Shown here piece after piece: positions 1 to 8,978 of a stretch of DNA of 51,477 nucleotides. The notes under the pieces are model-generated. The model worked only from the letters and a program-made list of their open reading frames with translations. It did not search any database and had not been told where the DNA came from. This DNA comes from Spirochaetaceae bacterium (lineage in GTDB: Bacteria > Spirochaetota > Spirochaetia > Treponematales > Breznakiellaceae). Position numbers and translations under genes: made by a program. Position 1 is the stretch's first letter; every line of letters starts with the position of its first letter. The stretch covers positions 1 through 51,477 of the forward strand of contig JAISMB010000012.1 in NCBI GenBank assembly GCA_031276945.1, written 5' to 3'.

Positions 1-186
1 GATTTTAATTATGATACGGAAAAGGGCTTTAAGCCTTCAATCATCATTGATAAAGAAGGGAAGCAAGTTGTTTCGCTTAAAACCGGAACGCACAACATAG
101 CCGTAAAAGTTGTTGACAACGACGGACTTGAAAATATTGAGATAGTTAAACTAAAAATAAACGGAACGATGGAACAGCTTGACTGA
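1..186 (+). CDS. C-terminal fragment, possible site-specific DNA-methyltransferase
   Basis: An open frame enters from the left edge and ends at a TGA at 184-186, leaving the last 61 residues. The tail reads ...HNIAVKVVDNDGLENIEIVK... and ends in NGTMEQLD. This IAVKVVD-type C-terminus resembles the end of Mod-like adenine-specific DNA methyltransferases of type III or orphan systems. That identification rests on recall of the pattern; no catalytic motif lies inside the window. The following 105 bases hold a single relic repeat unit and then the next gene. The coding nature is fairly sure, the family assignment is not. Confidence 0.45.
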   Translation, partial: DFNYDTEKGFKPSIIIDKEGKQVVSLKTGTHNIAVKVVDNDGLENIEIVKLKINGTMEQLD

Positions 187-222
187 GCATTAAACAGTTT
201 TGAAAAGAAGAAAGGCGGAATA

Positions 223-267
223 TGCTTTGAGAGAGGACATCGGGGTTTTGAGTCTGACGACACCCCC
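223..267 (+). repeat. Relic copy of the 21-bp repeat that is expanded at 40.45-40.77 kb
   Basis: The stretch contains CTTTGAGAGAGGACATCGGG followed by TTTTGAGTCTGACGACACC. It closely matches one unit plus the right flank of the large array near 40.7 kb, which has CTTTGAGAGAGGAAATCGGG and TTTGAGTTTGACGACACC. A lone copy here suggests the repeat is dispersed and can either stay single or amplify. Confidence 0.6.
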
Positions 268-291
268 TAACAATAAGTTTTGGAGTTAAAG

Positions 292-1503
292 ATGAACAAT
301 GAACCAGTACCATCAAGTCGGTCCTCAAGCTTTTATACCTTAGTTGCCCTCTGTGCAGTAGGAGCAGAAAAACTTGTCTCGCATGAACTTAAAAAGCTCG
401 GTCTTACGGTGATCAGCACCGGATTTGGAGCAGTGCGCTTTACCGCGGACATAGCTGCTGCGTACCGGTCCTTGATGGCATTACGAGTTGCCGACCGGAT
501 ATTGCTTGAAACAGCACGCTTTCCGGCTGAAAACTTTGATGACCTCTTTGACGGCGTACAGGCAGTTCCGTGGGAAATGTATCTTGCACAAGACAGCGGG
601 CTTATGGTTACTAAAGTCAGAATAAAACAATCCCGCCTGCATTCTGAAACGAGCGTACAAGCTATCACACACAAGGCGGCTGCTGACAGGCTTTGTAAAA
701 AATACCGGCGCTCACGTCTTAATGAAGAAGGAAACAAGGCGCTGCTACGGCTCTATCTTGAAAAGAATCTTGTTACGGTCTTGCTGGACCTCTCAGGCGA
801 TCCCCTCTTTAAGCGCGGCTACCGGCTTGAAGGCGGCAACGCTCCCTTGCGTGAAACAACCGCAGCGGCGTTGATACTGCTTTCCGGTTGGCGTCGGAAA
901 TTCCCCTTATGCGACCCGCTGTGCGGTTCCGGTACTTTGATTATAGAGGCGGCGCTTTTTGCCTGGGATGCGGCGCCGGGACTTGGTCGGCGTTTTGCCT
1001 TGTCTGATCTGCTCATAGCTGATCCGGCTCTTGAAAAGAGCGTACGCGAGGATTTATTGCAAAAAGTTGATTTCTCCCGCACTATGCGGCTCTGTGCCAG
1101 TGATGCTGACGCCAGAGCTGTATCCCTCGCACAATCAAATCTAGTGCGTGCGTATCGTATTGCTCAGGGGCAGGCGCCGGAACCGGGTATACAAAAGCTT
1201 CCGTCTCTACCGTTTCTGCCGGTGTGTACGACTTGCCGGATGCAGGACGCTCTTCCTTCCCATAACGAGCGCGGTTTTATTATTACCAACCCCCCTTATG
1301 GAAAACGACTCGGAGAACGTGCAGATGCTGAAACAGGATACCGGAATATGGCAGCCTTAGCTCGTAATTTCTCCGGCTGGAAATTAGCTCTGATAAGCGA
1401 TCATCCGGGCTTTGAATCGTTTTTTGGGAGAACAGCGGATTCGTGCCGGGAAATTATCAACGGAGCATCACCGGTATATTTTTATCAATACGAACATTTA
1501 TAG
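292..1503 (+). CDS. THUMP-domain class I SAM-dependent RNA methyltransferase (RlmL/YpsC-like)
   Basis: The predicted protein has 403 residues and probably modifies guanine in 23S rRNA (m2G, as in RlmL-N/YpsC) in the cytoplasm. The N-terminal third is a THUMP-type RNA-binding region (KLVSHELKKLGL..., then a SRLHSETSVQ segment). The C-terminal half is a Rossmann methyltransferase: a DPLCGSGTLIIEAA motif near residue 210 binds SAM, and NPPYGKRLGE near residue 340 is the N6/N2 methylase motif IV. The start at 292 was chosen because GGAG lies 6 bases upstream; a TTG at 280 in the same frame has no ribosome site. Single gene, convergent with the next operon. The family is clear; the exact target base is inferred from relatives. 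Confidence 0.9.
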   Translation: MNNEPVPSSRSSSFYTLVALCAVGAEKLVSHELKKLGLTVISTGFGAVRFTADIAAAYRSLMALRVADRILLETARFPAENFDDLFDGVQAVPWEMYLAQDSGLMVTKVRIKQSRLHSETSVQAITHKAAADRLCKKYRRSRLNEEGNKALLRLYLEKNLVTVLLDLSGDPLFKRGYRLEGGNAPLRETTAAALILLSGWRRKFPLCDPLCGSGTLIIEAALFAWDAAPGLGRRFALSDLLIADPALEKSVREDLLQKVDFSRTMRLCASDADARAVSLAQSNLVRAYRIAQGQAPEPGIQKLPSLPFLPVCTTCRMQDALPSHNERGFIITNPPYGKRLGERADAETGYRNMAALARNFSGWKLALISDHPGFESFFGRTADSCREIINGASPVYFYQYEHL

Positions 1504-1590
1504 AGAAGCAGCTTGTGTCTCACCCGTTATAAAACGCCGCGCACCTCCTCTGCTCTCGCAGGGTTCTTTGCTGCCTAGTTTTTAAGGAGG

Positions 1591-1602
1591 AGGTCTGACC
1601 GC
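1591..1602. repeat. Dispersed palindromic motif AGGTCTGACC, 3' of a stop codon
   Basis: AGGTCTGACC is one copy of the odd-length palindrome AGGTC-T-GACCT that recurs across the window. This copy sits directly beside the stop codon of the minus-strand beta-barrel gene (stop at 1603-1605). Other single copies lie at about 3672, 12549, 12670, 13660, 13692, 16910, 23798, 27898, 31166, 35271, 46185, 47068, 47173, 47646, 47670 and 47773. Confidence 0.7.
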
Positions 1603-2775
1603 TTAAAACCGTATCCTCAATTTTGTGGTGAGCGAAAACCAGTTTCTGGTTAGTACCGGACCGAATTCACCCCGCTTCTCATTATGCAAGAAGAGATCTT
1701 CGTCTAAAAAGACTTTACCGGTCAGATTTAAGGTGCAACCTTGAAATAAATCATGCTCAAAAGAAAGACTGGGAACAGAAGAATTGTCGGACAAACCAGC
1801 AAGATAGGCAAAACTTGCGGCGGTGTAATCGTTGATATGATAATTTACCAGCGCATAAAGATAATGCCGGTTAGAAAAACCGGCGGGGTTTTCTGGACTT
1901 GAGGCGGTTGCCGAGAACTCATCGCTGAATAAATATTCTCCCAGTATATAAAGCTTGCCGTCTAAGAATGAATAATCAAAGCCGGCGCTTGCGGACAAGC
2001 CTTTTGCCGTGGGTTTTTTATGGTTATAGGTATACAGCAGATCCGCTACAAAACCGCATTCCCAATCAACTTTAGCTGCAAATCCCACGCGGTGAATGCC
2101 GAACGGCGCGCCGGTTAGAGGGCTTTCAAAGGCGTAAAGCCCTTGTATGCTGCCCCAATCCCCATGATTTTCAGCAGAAAAACCAAAACGAAAGCCTTCC
2201 CCGCCGGCATTCAAAGGATTGCGCGGAGCGGCAGCAAAGGCGCGGAGTTTTGCATCACCGGGATAGACGGTAAGGCAAGCGCCGAGTATTGCAGGCAGGC
2301 GTGCATCCGGAAAAAGCGGATTGCGATGACTGAGGAAATCAGACGGTCCAAAAACCTGTCCATACCCAAAAGCAAGACGGAAAAGACCGGCATCGAGATC
2401 CAGATAGTCGCTCTTGAGCCTGAAATACAGGCGTTCCAGCTCAATACCAGCTGCATAATTATCGCTTACGGTCAAGACAGTAGAGAGCAGCCCTGTTGCC
2501 GGTTTTGCCTGCGCAAGGAACTGCGCCGTTTCAACGCCGCTGCCTGAAACTGCCAAGACATTGAACGCCCCATAAAACGTGCCGTAATCACCCAGCGCTG
2601 TTTGAAACCGCAGATTAGCATACTCTTCAAGATTGTATACAAACGCAGGCGCTCCGCCTGCTCCAGCGCTCAAGCTCACGGTGGTGTCTGAGACACCGGA
2701 AACAAGAAAATCCCCGGCGCCTAAAGAATAGAGCGCAGCTATGAGCCCAAGCGCACAAAACAGGATCCTTTTCAT
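1603..2775 (-). CDS. Predicted outer-membrane beta-barrel protein, spirochete-type
   Basis: This 390-residue protein has a clear signal peptide (MKRILFCALGLIAALYSLGA) and then alternating polar and aromatic strands (for example DYLDLDAGLFRLAFGYGQVF, RHYLYALVNYHINDYTAASF). It ends LTTKLRIRF, with the terminal Phe typical of outer-membrane barrels. It is the last gene of a minus-strand operon with a LolA-like protein and an FtsX-type ABC exporter, and lies 22 bases after the LolA-like gene. GGAGCG lies upstream of the ATG. The role may be to receive or anchor cargo delivered by that system, which is inference from position. No named family is recognised. Confidence 0.7.
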   Translation of the reverse strand: MKRILFCALGLIAALYSLGAGDFLVSGVSDTTVSLSAGAGGAPAFVYNLEEYANLRFQTALGDYGTFYGAFNVLAVSGSGVETAQFLAQAKPATGLLSTVLTVSDNYAAGIELERLYFRLKSDYLDLDAGLFRLAFGYGQVFGPSDFLSHRNPLFPDARLPAILGACLTVYPGDAKLRAFAAAPRNPLNAGGEGFRFGFSAENHGDWGSIQGLYAFESPLTGAPFGIHRVGFAAKVDWECGFVADLLYTYNHKKPTAKGLSASAGFDYSFLDGKLYILGEYLFSDEFSATASSPENPAGFSNRHYLYALVNYHINDYTAASFAYLAGLSDNSSVPSLSFEHDLFQGCTLNLTGKVFLDEDLFLHNEKRGEFGPVLTRNWFSLTTKLRIRF

Positions 2776-2797
2776 AAAACGCTCCTCATTGCTTTGC

Positions 2798-3541
2798 TTA
2801 ACGTTCCAGATTTCTTTGACTGAATACGGAGTCTGCTATCGGCTCATCGAGCTTAACCGTGCGCATCACAAAACTGGTTTTACTGTTTTTTCTCAGTAAA
2901 TCACGCATCTCAGTCTCGACCGGAAAGCGTTTTGTACCGATAGTTGCGACTCGCAGGAGCGTATAGTCTTTGATTTTAGCGCCGGAGAGGGCAAAGAGTT
3001 CATAATGCAGACAGTCGCCGTTTGCCTTATCAATCCACAGTTTCTGTTTCTGGTAGCTTTCAGTGCGTTTCTTTGCGGTGAGATCAAGAATCCAGCAGTC
3101 TTTGCCATTCCACTGCCCTGAACCGGCAAGACTTGGCGTGTAACGGGCTGACAAAGTCTGGTTTTCTATCGCATCTTCATACGAGAGGTCGGAGCCCATC
3201 AGGGACTCTTTGAGCATGTGTCCTGAAATAAGCATGATTTCTTCGGTATCAGGCGAATAGACGTAGAGGCGTCCGCCCTTTTTCAGGTATTTCGTGCCTC
3301 TATCCTCAGGATTGGTAAATTCAATAAAACTGTCCGTGTTGCCGCGCGCCCACGCCCGCATTGTTTTTACGTAGCGGCGGTTTTGGTATTCAATAATCAT
3401 ATCCCCTTCATACTCAATGGTTTTATAGACCTCATTCGCATCAATGCGATTTAATAATGCTTCTGCCGACGGTGTTTGAGCGCTTAAAGCGACACCTCCC
3501 AGCACGATAAAAAGCAAGACACACGCCTTTTGTATTTTCAT
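2798..3541 (-). CDS. LolA-like outer membrane lipoprotein-sorting protein
   Basis: The 247-residue product has a signal peptide (MKIQKACVLLFIVLGGVALS) followed by a LolA/LolB-type fold: ALLNRIDANEVYKTIEYEGDM, the GTKYLKKGGRLYVYSPDTEEIM loop, and DLTAKKRTESYQKQKLWIDK. This matches the 'outer membrane lipoprotein-sorting protein' family that is often encoded next to FtsX/LolCDE-like ABC transporters. The frame stays open upstream into the repeat array, but the start at 3541 has GGGGAG 9 bases upstream and begins the signal peptide, so the longer form is rejected. It probably carries lipoproteins or lipids across the periplasm. Confidence 0.85.
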   Translation of the reverse strand: MKIQKACVLLFIVLGGVALSAQTPSAEALLNRIDANEVYKTIEYEGDMIIEYQNRRYVKTMRAWARGNTDSFIEFTNPEDRGTKYLKKGGRLYVYSPDTEEIMLISGHMLKESLMGSDLSYEDAIENQTLSARYTPSLAGSGQWNGKDCWILDLTAKKRTESYQKQKLWIDKANGDCLHYELFALSGAKIKDYTLLRVATIGTKRFPVETEMRDLLRKNSKTSFVMRTVKLDEPIADSVFSQRNLER

Positions 3542-3780
3542 CTTCAGTTTCTCCCCGTATACCACATACGTTTCCGTGTTAATGCCGTCCCCAATCCAAC
3601 GGACCGTTTCTGGACGGTCAAACTTAGTCCTCATGTCTCGATTATCTAGTGCCTCTTTCTCTTCTGCCTGCAAGGTCTGACCTTTGGACGGAGACTCCCG
3701 CATCTCTGGGCAGAGACTCCCGCATCTCTCAGCCGAGACTCCCGCATCTCTGGACGGAGACTCCCGCATATTTTGACGGC

Positions 3781-4300
3781 GAGGTCTGACCTACCCCGAC
3801 CGAGGTCTGACCTACCCCGACCGAGGTCTGACCTACCCCGACCGAGGTCTGACCTACCCCGACCGAGGTCTGACTTACCCTGACCGAGGTCTGACCTACC
3901 CCGACCAAGGTCTGACCTACCCAGACCAAGGTCTGACCTACCCCTGACCGAGGTCTGACTTACCCTGACCGAGGTCTGACCTACCCTGACCGAGGTCTGA
4001 CTTACCCCGACCGAGGTCTGACCTACCCAGCCCACGGTCTGACCTACCCCTGACCGAGGTCTGACTTACCCCGACCCAGGTCTGACCTACCCAGACCAAG
4101 GTCTGACTTACCCTGACCGAGGTCTGACCTACCCTGACCGAGGTCTGACCTACCCCGACCAAGGTCTGACCTACCCTGACCAAGGTCTGACCTACCCCGA
4201 CCGAGGTCTGACCTACCCTGACCGAGGTCTGACTTACCCTGACCGAGGTCTGACCTACCCCAACCGAGGTCTGACTTACCCCGACTAAAGTCTGACCTAC
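3781..4300. repeat. Tandem array of about 25 units, 21-bp period, core AGGTCTGACCTA
   Basis: Units of the type GAGGTCTGACCTACCCCGACC repeat head to tail with few substitutions (CCCCGACC, CCCTGACC, CCAGACC). Two units carry an extra base, which breaks every reading frame, so the open frames here are by-products. Each unit holds the palindrome AGGTC-T-GACCT, and neighbouring units also form CAGACC-GA-GGTCTG type dyads. The array starts exactly at the stop codon of the FtsX-like permease (4297-4299 lies inside the last unit) and separates it from the LolA-like gene of the same operon. Confidence 0.95.
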
Positions 4301-5568
4301 CTTCTCAAAGCTTCGACCGGTTCCACAAAGGCGCTTTTAAGACTAGGAAGCAGGGTAAAAAGCGAGGTAACAAGCACCCCTAGAAACCAACTGCGGAACA
4401 GGATAACAAAACTAAAATCAAGAAAGATCGCATTCGCCACAGACAGTTCGGTAAATTCACCGCTGAGCGCTGTCCAGCGCAAGGGGAAGAACTGCCCTAT
4501 GCCGGTGAGAAGCCCGCCGAGAATAACTCCCGCACTTGCACCCGCCATAGCGAGAAAAACCGACTCAAAGAAAAAGACCCGCACAATTTCTCCTTGTGTC
4601 ATGCCCAGACTTCCCATCATGCCAATCTCTTTTATGCGCTCGTGAATGATCATCGTAATGGTGTTGACGATGAGCAGGCACGCCACCACGAGGAAGATGA
4701 GGTAGAGCAGGTAGTAAATCGGCTGGTACATGTTCATCAGCACAATCCAGTACTGCTCCTGCCATGGGGTAACCAGATCGTCAGGACCAACAAGCTGCTC
4801 CAGTGCCGCCGCTATCTGCGTACTTTTTTGAGGCGAATCCGCATAAACCATGAGCTGCTGGGTGCTGTCATCCAGCACAAGAAGGCGCTGGAGGCGGCTG
4901 AAGTCAGTGATAATAGTTTCATTGTCAGCCTTGGCATAGTCAAAACGGAAGATACCGGTGATTGTAGGCGCCCAGAGTTTGTCGGAAAACTGCGCTGATA
5001 CCGTCTTGAGCGGGATACGGTCGCCGATTTTCAGCCCTGTTTTTTCCGCAAAGCGCACGCCAATAGCACACTCGTTGCTGTCCTGCGCCGGATAGCGCCC
5101 TGCCACAAGCCCGTCTGTTTTGTCAATAAGATTAAAATTATGCGCCGCCGTCTCATCGTGCATGTTCATGCCCCAGAGCATCGCGTGTTTAACGGTGCTT
5201 TCCTGCATGGTAGCATACGCGGCTATGCGGGGAAAGACCGCCTGCACGCCGGGGATTTGTTTTATCCGCTGCATAAGCGCGGCAAGACTTTTCCCTTCTG
5301 CGACCGGATACTGCACAGGGCTGTATTCACTTTCCGCCTCGTACTGGGCAGATACCACCCGTACATGTCCTAATTCAAAAACCTGCACCACTTCGTGCAT
5401 ACTCTTCAGCATCCCTGCGATGAGAGACGAATAAAACACAATAAAGAAGACCGCAATTCCCACCGCGGCACCGCAAAACATAGTCCTCCTGAGATTGCGG
5501 AATATATTCCTAAAAGCGATGGTGATGCTCATCTTCAAGGCGCCCTGTCTATACTTCTTGATACTCAT
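4297..5568 (-). CDS. FtsX/LolC-like ABC transporter permease
   Basis: This 423-residue membrane protein starts with the hallmark of MacB/LolCE permeases: MSITIAFRNIFRNLRRT then a transmembrane helix (AAVGIAVFFIVFYSSLI), a large periplasmic MacB-like domain, and three C-terminal helices beginning YLLYLIFLVVACLLIVNTI. The cytoplasmic coupling loop ERIKEIGMMGSLGMTQGEI is the characteristic FtsX signature. The start at 5568 is preceded by AAGGAAGAG; an in-frame ATG at 5616 is an alternative. It lies 7 to 55 bases after the second permease. With the ATPase and LolA-like protein it should form an envelope exporter for lipoproteins or lipids; the cargo is unknown. Confidence 0.88.
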   Translation of the reverse strand: MSIKKYRQGALKMSITIAFRNIFRNLRRTMFCGAAVGIAVFFIVFYSSLIAGMLKSMHEVVQVFELGHVRVVSAQYEAESEYSPVQYPVAEGKSLAALMQRIKQIPGVQAVFPRIAAYATMQESTVKHAMLWGMNMHDETAAHNFNLIDKTDGLVAGRYPAQDSNECAIGVRFAEKTGLKIGDRIPLKTVSAQFSDKLWAPTITGIFRFDYAKADNETIITDFSRLQRLLVLDDSTQQLMVYADSPQKSTQIAAALEQLVGPDDLVTPWQEQYWIVLMNMYQPIYYLLYLIFLVVACLLIVNTITMIIHERIKEIGMMGSLGMTQGEIVRVFFFESVFLAMAGASAGVILGGLLTGIGQFFPLRWTALSGEFTELSVANAIFLDFSFVILFRSWFLGVLVTSLFTLLPSLKSAFVEPVEALRR

Positions 5569-5622
5569 AAACTCTTCCTTTGATTTATCCTCTCGTGTCA
5601 GCCACTCTGACTGCATCCTGTT

Positions 5623-7359
5623 CTATTCAAAGCGCAGATTTTCGGTGATTGCCTTCTTTGTTGCCCGCCGCGCCGGAAAATATGCCATACACGATGAAAT
5701 AACCGTTGCCATGATACCGCTGCCGATAATGGTATCTATCTTCCACATTCCCCGAAAGTTCCCCGCAATCCGATAGCCGCTGTTTCCGCTCATCTGTTCT
5801 GTGAGTTCCGAAAAATCAATCCCATACTTGACCATAGGGATATTCAGAAGGCAGCCGACGATAATGCCGCAGAGAGAACCGATAATGCCAAGAAACCCCG
5901 CTTCGATAAGATAAGTAACGATAAGCTGCCCGCTGGTCATCCCCAGAGCCTGCATCATCCCTATTTCTTTGGTGCGCTCCAGTATGGCAAGAAGCATGGT
6001 ATTGGAAATACCGATGAAGGCAAGAAAAAAGAGGAGGATTGAGAGAATCTTCGTCATCCCTGCGTCCGCAGCTTCGTTTTTCAGAAAGTCCTGCATGTAG
6101 TCCGTCCAGAAAAAGACATCCAGCTCTCCGCTCAAAGTCTTGCCGCGTTGTGCTAAACCGTCCTCAAGAGCCTTCCTGATAGCAGCGGCGCTTTCTATCG
6201 GGCTGTTCATATCCGCAACGCCTAAAGTCTTGTCCCTGATTAAAAGTTCTGTTATATGCCCTTCGAGCATCATACCTGCCTCAGCCTGCAATACATCCAG
6301 CGGCATATAGCCAATATTGTAATTGTTAAAGGGATCGGGCGAGTTTATCGTCCCTACTACTTTGGCATCAATCACTTGGTTCACATGCCGAACCGCACCA
6401 GAAAAATCCGCCCGTATCATGGCGGCGAGGATTGCGCTGAGTTTTTCTTCGTCTGTTTCAACAAGAAGGTAGGCACCGGTGAGACTATCAAACTCATAGG
6501 CAGCACTGAGAAGCTGCTGTTCTTCCTCCTGCAAAGCGGGGAAGAGATCAATATCCCATTTAGTCTCAGAGAGCGCCTCAGGCGCCATCTTATAATCTAT
6601 CACCGCTGAAATCCGTACATCGTTGCAGCCAGTCGAATCAACAAGGCTCCAGAGCCTATCCCGCTCAGCTTTGGCAAGATCCCGCTTGAGGATCAAGCGC
6701 CCTTTTGCACGCTCCGCGGCATATTGTTTGGTTTCCCCAAATTGCCGCTTAATTTCCATAACTTTGTAACAAGAACGGATAAAATCCGCATCGGCACGGT
6801 TAAAGCTGCCGCTCTCAATCAAATCCTCCAGCTCTTGCACCGAAGGACGTGTTGGAATCCCAACTTTAAGCTTATCTGCGGTCATACCTCCCAGAATAAT
6901 ACCGAATTCACCCGTGGTAAGAGGGCGTCCTAAATCAACATAGTCCATGTAAGAGAGCGTCCGTGCTTCAGCAGCAGGGTCACCGGCATGTATCAGCAGC
7001 GGTGCAGAACCAGTCATTGAATAAAGAGTACCGGAAAAGACATACCGTGGCGCTGTATTATACCCGGCTTTATTGAGGACTTCTGCATAAGTTTCCCAAT
7101 CTGCAAAGTTTTCGTATGCCGGCAGTTCATCCTTCTTTTCAAAGTACAATTTAGTCTGCAACTTCGCCGCGCCTAATTCATAGTTGATGATATTCCGCCG
7201 TGACTCAAGAGCAATACCGCCTAGCCAACTGTCCATCCAAATATAGACGGTTACACTCACCATAATTGCGCTACAGGTGAGAATAGTCTTGACTTTATGG
7301 CGGGCAAGATTTCTCAAGGCGATGCTTTTTAAGGTCAGTGTCCCCACTAGCTCCTTCAT
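5623..7359 (-). CDS. FtsX/LolE-like ABC transporter permease, large periplasmic domain
   Basis: The 578-residue protein begins LKSIALRNLARHKVKTILTCSA and a transmembrane helix, followed by an unusually long periplasmic region of about 370 residues, then the motif ERTKEIGMMQALGMTSGQL between C-terminal helices. Together with the shorter permease it would make a heterodimeric LolCE-type exporter. It follows the ATPase gene without a gap (stop at 7361-7363), consistent with translational coupling, and GAGGAG lies 10 bases before the ATG. The enlarged periplasmic domain compared with LolC/E (about 400 residues) may reflect a different partner or cargo. Confidence 0.88.
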   Translation of the reverse strand: MKELVGTLTLKSIALRNLARHKVKTILTCSAIMVSVTVYIWMDSWLGGIALESRRNIINYELGAAKLQTKLYFEKKDELPAYENFADWETYAEVLNKAGYNTAPRYVFSGTLYSMTGSAPLLIHAGDPAAEARTLSYMDYVDLGRPLTTGEFGIILGGMTADKLKVGIPTRPSVQELEDLIESGSFNRADADFIRSCYKVMEIKRQFGETKQYAAERAKGRLILKRDLAKAERDRLWSLVDSTGCNDVRISAVIDYKMAPEALSETKWDIDLFPALQEEEQQLLSAAYEFDSLTGAYLLVETDEEKLSAILAAMIRADFSGAVRHVNQVIDAKVVGTINSPDPFNNYNIGYMPLDVLQAEAGMMLEGHITELLIRDKTLGVADMNSPIESAAAIRKALEDGLAQRGKTLSGELDVFFWTDYMQDFLKNEAADAGMTKILSILLFFLAFIGISNTMLLAILERTKEIGMMQALGMTSGQLIVTYLIEAGFLGIIGSLCGIIVGCLLNIPMVKYGIDFSELTEQMSGNSGYRIAGNFRGMWKIDTIIGSGIMATVISSCMAYFPARRATKKAITENLRFE

Positions 7360-7360
7360 T

Positions 7361-8044
7361 TTATTTTATCTCCTCATGTTCTATCTGCCCATCCCGGATA
7401 TGTACCACTCGCCGGGCATAATCCATAACCATTGTATCATGCGTAGAAAAGATAAAAGTTGTTTCCGCCTCTTTGTTCAGTCTTATCATCAGCTCAAGGA
7501 TCTCTTTTCCTGTTCTTGAATCAAGATTTGCAGTCGGCTCATCTGCTAATATGAGCGCTGGTTCTTTGACTAAAGCACGGGCAATCGCCACTCGCTGTTG
7601 TTGTCCGCCGGACATTTCCTTGGGGCGGCGCTTTGCCATATCCTCAAGCCCTACATCCATAAGTGCCGCCTCTGCCCGTTCCTGTGCCTCTTTTTTCGAG
7701 ACCCCTAATAAGGTCAGGGGAAATGACACATTTTCCACACAGGACAAGACCGGAATCAGATTGTATGCTTGAAAGATGAAGCCAATATGATGACGACGGA
7801 GGAGGGCTGCCTCTTTCTTTGAAAGCTTTGCGAGATCTGAACCGGCAACATTCATCGTCCCCGCAGTGATCGTATCAAGGCACCCTGCTAAATGTAAAAA
7901 AGTCGACTTACCACTCCCGGACGGTCCGGCTATTGCCGCGAAATCACCACGCTCAAAATCCAAGCTTACTCCTCGGAGGGCATGTACCACCATTCCATTT
8001 AACATATAATCTTTAATGATATTAGTTGCTTTTACAACTGCCAT
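7361..8044 (-). CDS. LolD/MacB-type ABC transporter ATP-binding protein
   Basis: At 227 residues it has the normal length of a LolD-like ATPase. Walker A is GPSGSGKST near residue 40, the signature is MSGGQQQRVAIARAL, Walker B is ALILADEPTANLD, and the H-loop is FSTHD. It powers the two FtsX-type permeases encoded immediately downstream. It is the first gene of the five-gene minus-strand operon; transcription probably starts at the TTGACA/TAGTAT promoter 60-90 bases upstream, which is covered by a perfect inverted repeat. Confidence 0.93.
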   Translation of the reverse strand: MAVVKATNIIKDYMLNGMVVHALRGVSLDFERGDFAAIAGPSGSGKSTFLHLAGCLDTITAGTMNVAGSDLAKLSKKEAALLRRHHIGFIFQAYNLIPVLSCVENVSFPLTLLGVSKKEAQERAEAALMDVGLEDMAKRRPKEMSGGQQQRVAIARALVKEPALILADEPTANLDSRTGKEILELMIRLNKEAETTFIFSTHDTMVMDYARRVVHIRDGQIEHEEIK

Positions 8045-8077
8045 ACTTTCCTGCTCCTCAACAGCTTTATACTGTTA

Positions 8078-8132
8078 TAGTATTGTTCTATGGTTATAGA
8101 ACAATACTAGTAAACTACTCCCGATTTGTCAA
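8078..8132 (-). promoter_or_regulatory. Promoter of the lol-like operon with a 13-bp-arm operator dyad
   Basis: On the minus strand TTGACA (8132-8127) and TAGTAT (8109-8104) are separated by exactly 17 bp. The -10 box and start region are covered by a perfect inverted repeat with arms TAGTATTGTTCTA (8078-8090) and its complement (8097-8109), spaced by 6 bp. The geometry is that of a TetR- or MarR-type repressor site blocking RNA polymerase. No such regulator is encoded next to it, so the protein would act in trans. Confidence 0.8.
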
Positions 8133-8216
8133 GAGAAATACAGAAAAGACATAAAAAGTACTAACGAGGAGGTGTTTTTCATTGCTTACTCATCTCGTTT
8201 TACTACAAAACAGCAG

Positions 8217-8978
8217 TTACTGAACTACCGGCACGATTTCTCCGGTAATAAATGCCTGTAGTTCTCCTGAATCACATTCAATCAGCAATTCTCCGCCTGA
8301 GCCTATACCCTGTATCTTCCCTTCTACCGTCGTAAACAACTCAGTGCCGCCGGCATGAAAACAGACCCGTTCTCCTTTCCGATAGAGACGTTTTTCAACC
8401 TGTTTCAGCCACTCGGTGCCGGAGGCAAACATTTCATCAAAAAACCGGTGCAAAATTGCTTCTAATAATACAAACCGTGCCTGCGGCGGCATATCCATAC
8501 CGCAGGCACAAGCTATACTCGTCGCCTTTTCCTGTAATACCGGATCGAATTCTTGCTGGCTATAATTCACTCCCATCCCAATAAAAACCGTAGAGCCATC
8601 ACTTTCAATGAGTATGCCGGCAACCTTTTTCTTATCAATCAAGCAGTCATTGGGCCATTTAATGCGCACCGTGCCGGAAAGAGCTGGGACAAAATCCTCT
8701 ATCGCTTGCGCTAATGCCAAACCAACACGCAGACTCAACGCAGCAGGAATAACCGGAACCTGTACAATCACCGTAAACAAAAGATTTGATGCAGTGGGCG
8801 ACAGCCATTTGCGACCGGCTCTTCTTCCTCTACCGGCGCTTTGTTCGTCCGCCACAATAACAGTACCGTTTGCCTGACCGCACTGCACGAGCTGCCGCGC
8901 TTTATCCATAGTACTTGTAATCCGACTGAAATGAAAAATCGGACCTCCGAAAGGATTATGTATTATCAGTGTTTTCAT
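8217..8978 (-). CDS. birA: Biotin--[acetyl-CoA-carboxylase] ligase, short form
   Basis: The 253-residue enzyme activates biotin with ATP and transfers it to the biotin carboxyl carrier lysine. Visible motifs are STMDKARQL (substrate loop), EQSAGRGRRAGRKW (the GRGRxGR biotinyl-AMP loop), IKWPNDCLID (catalytic KWPND) and VAGILIE, followed by a small C-terminal beta domain. The N-terminal winged helix of bifunctional BirA is absent, so it should not act as a repressor. The start is uncertain: 8978 fits the family, while the frame remains open upstream to 9038 with a hydrophobic stretch that is probably not translated. Confidence 0.9.
   Translation of the reverse strand: MKTLIIHNPFGGPIFHFSRITSTMDKARQLVQCGQANGTVIVADEQSAGRGRRAGRKWLSPTASNLLFTVIVQVPVIPAALSLRVGLALAQAIEDFVPALSGTVRIKWPNDCLIDKKKVAGILIESDGSTVFIGMGVNYSQQEFDPVLQEKATSIACACGMDMPPQARFVLLEAILHRFFDEMFASGTEWLKQVEKRLYRKGERVCFHAGGTELFTTVEGKIQGIGSGGELLIECDSGELQAFITGEIVPVVQ

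Noticed and set aside
1-186. Complete small gene at the left edge
   Set aside because: The frame is open to the edge and no start with a ribosome site is present, so it is a truncated end.
3646-4183. Open frames with VGQTSV repeats in the first array
   Set aside because: Extra bases in single units shift the frame, there is no ribosome site, and the frames only reflect a stop-free 21-bp unit.
3781-4300. CRISPR array
   Set aside because: The units are directly adjacent with no unique spacers, and no cas genes are nearby. The same applies to the arrays at 24.4 and 40.5 kb.
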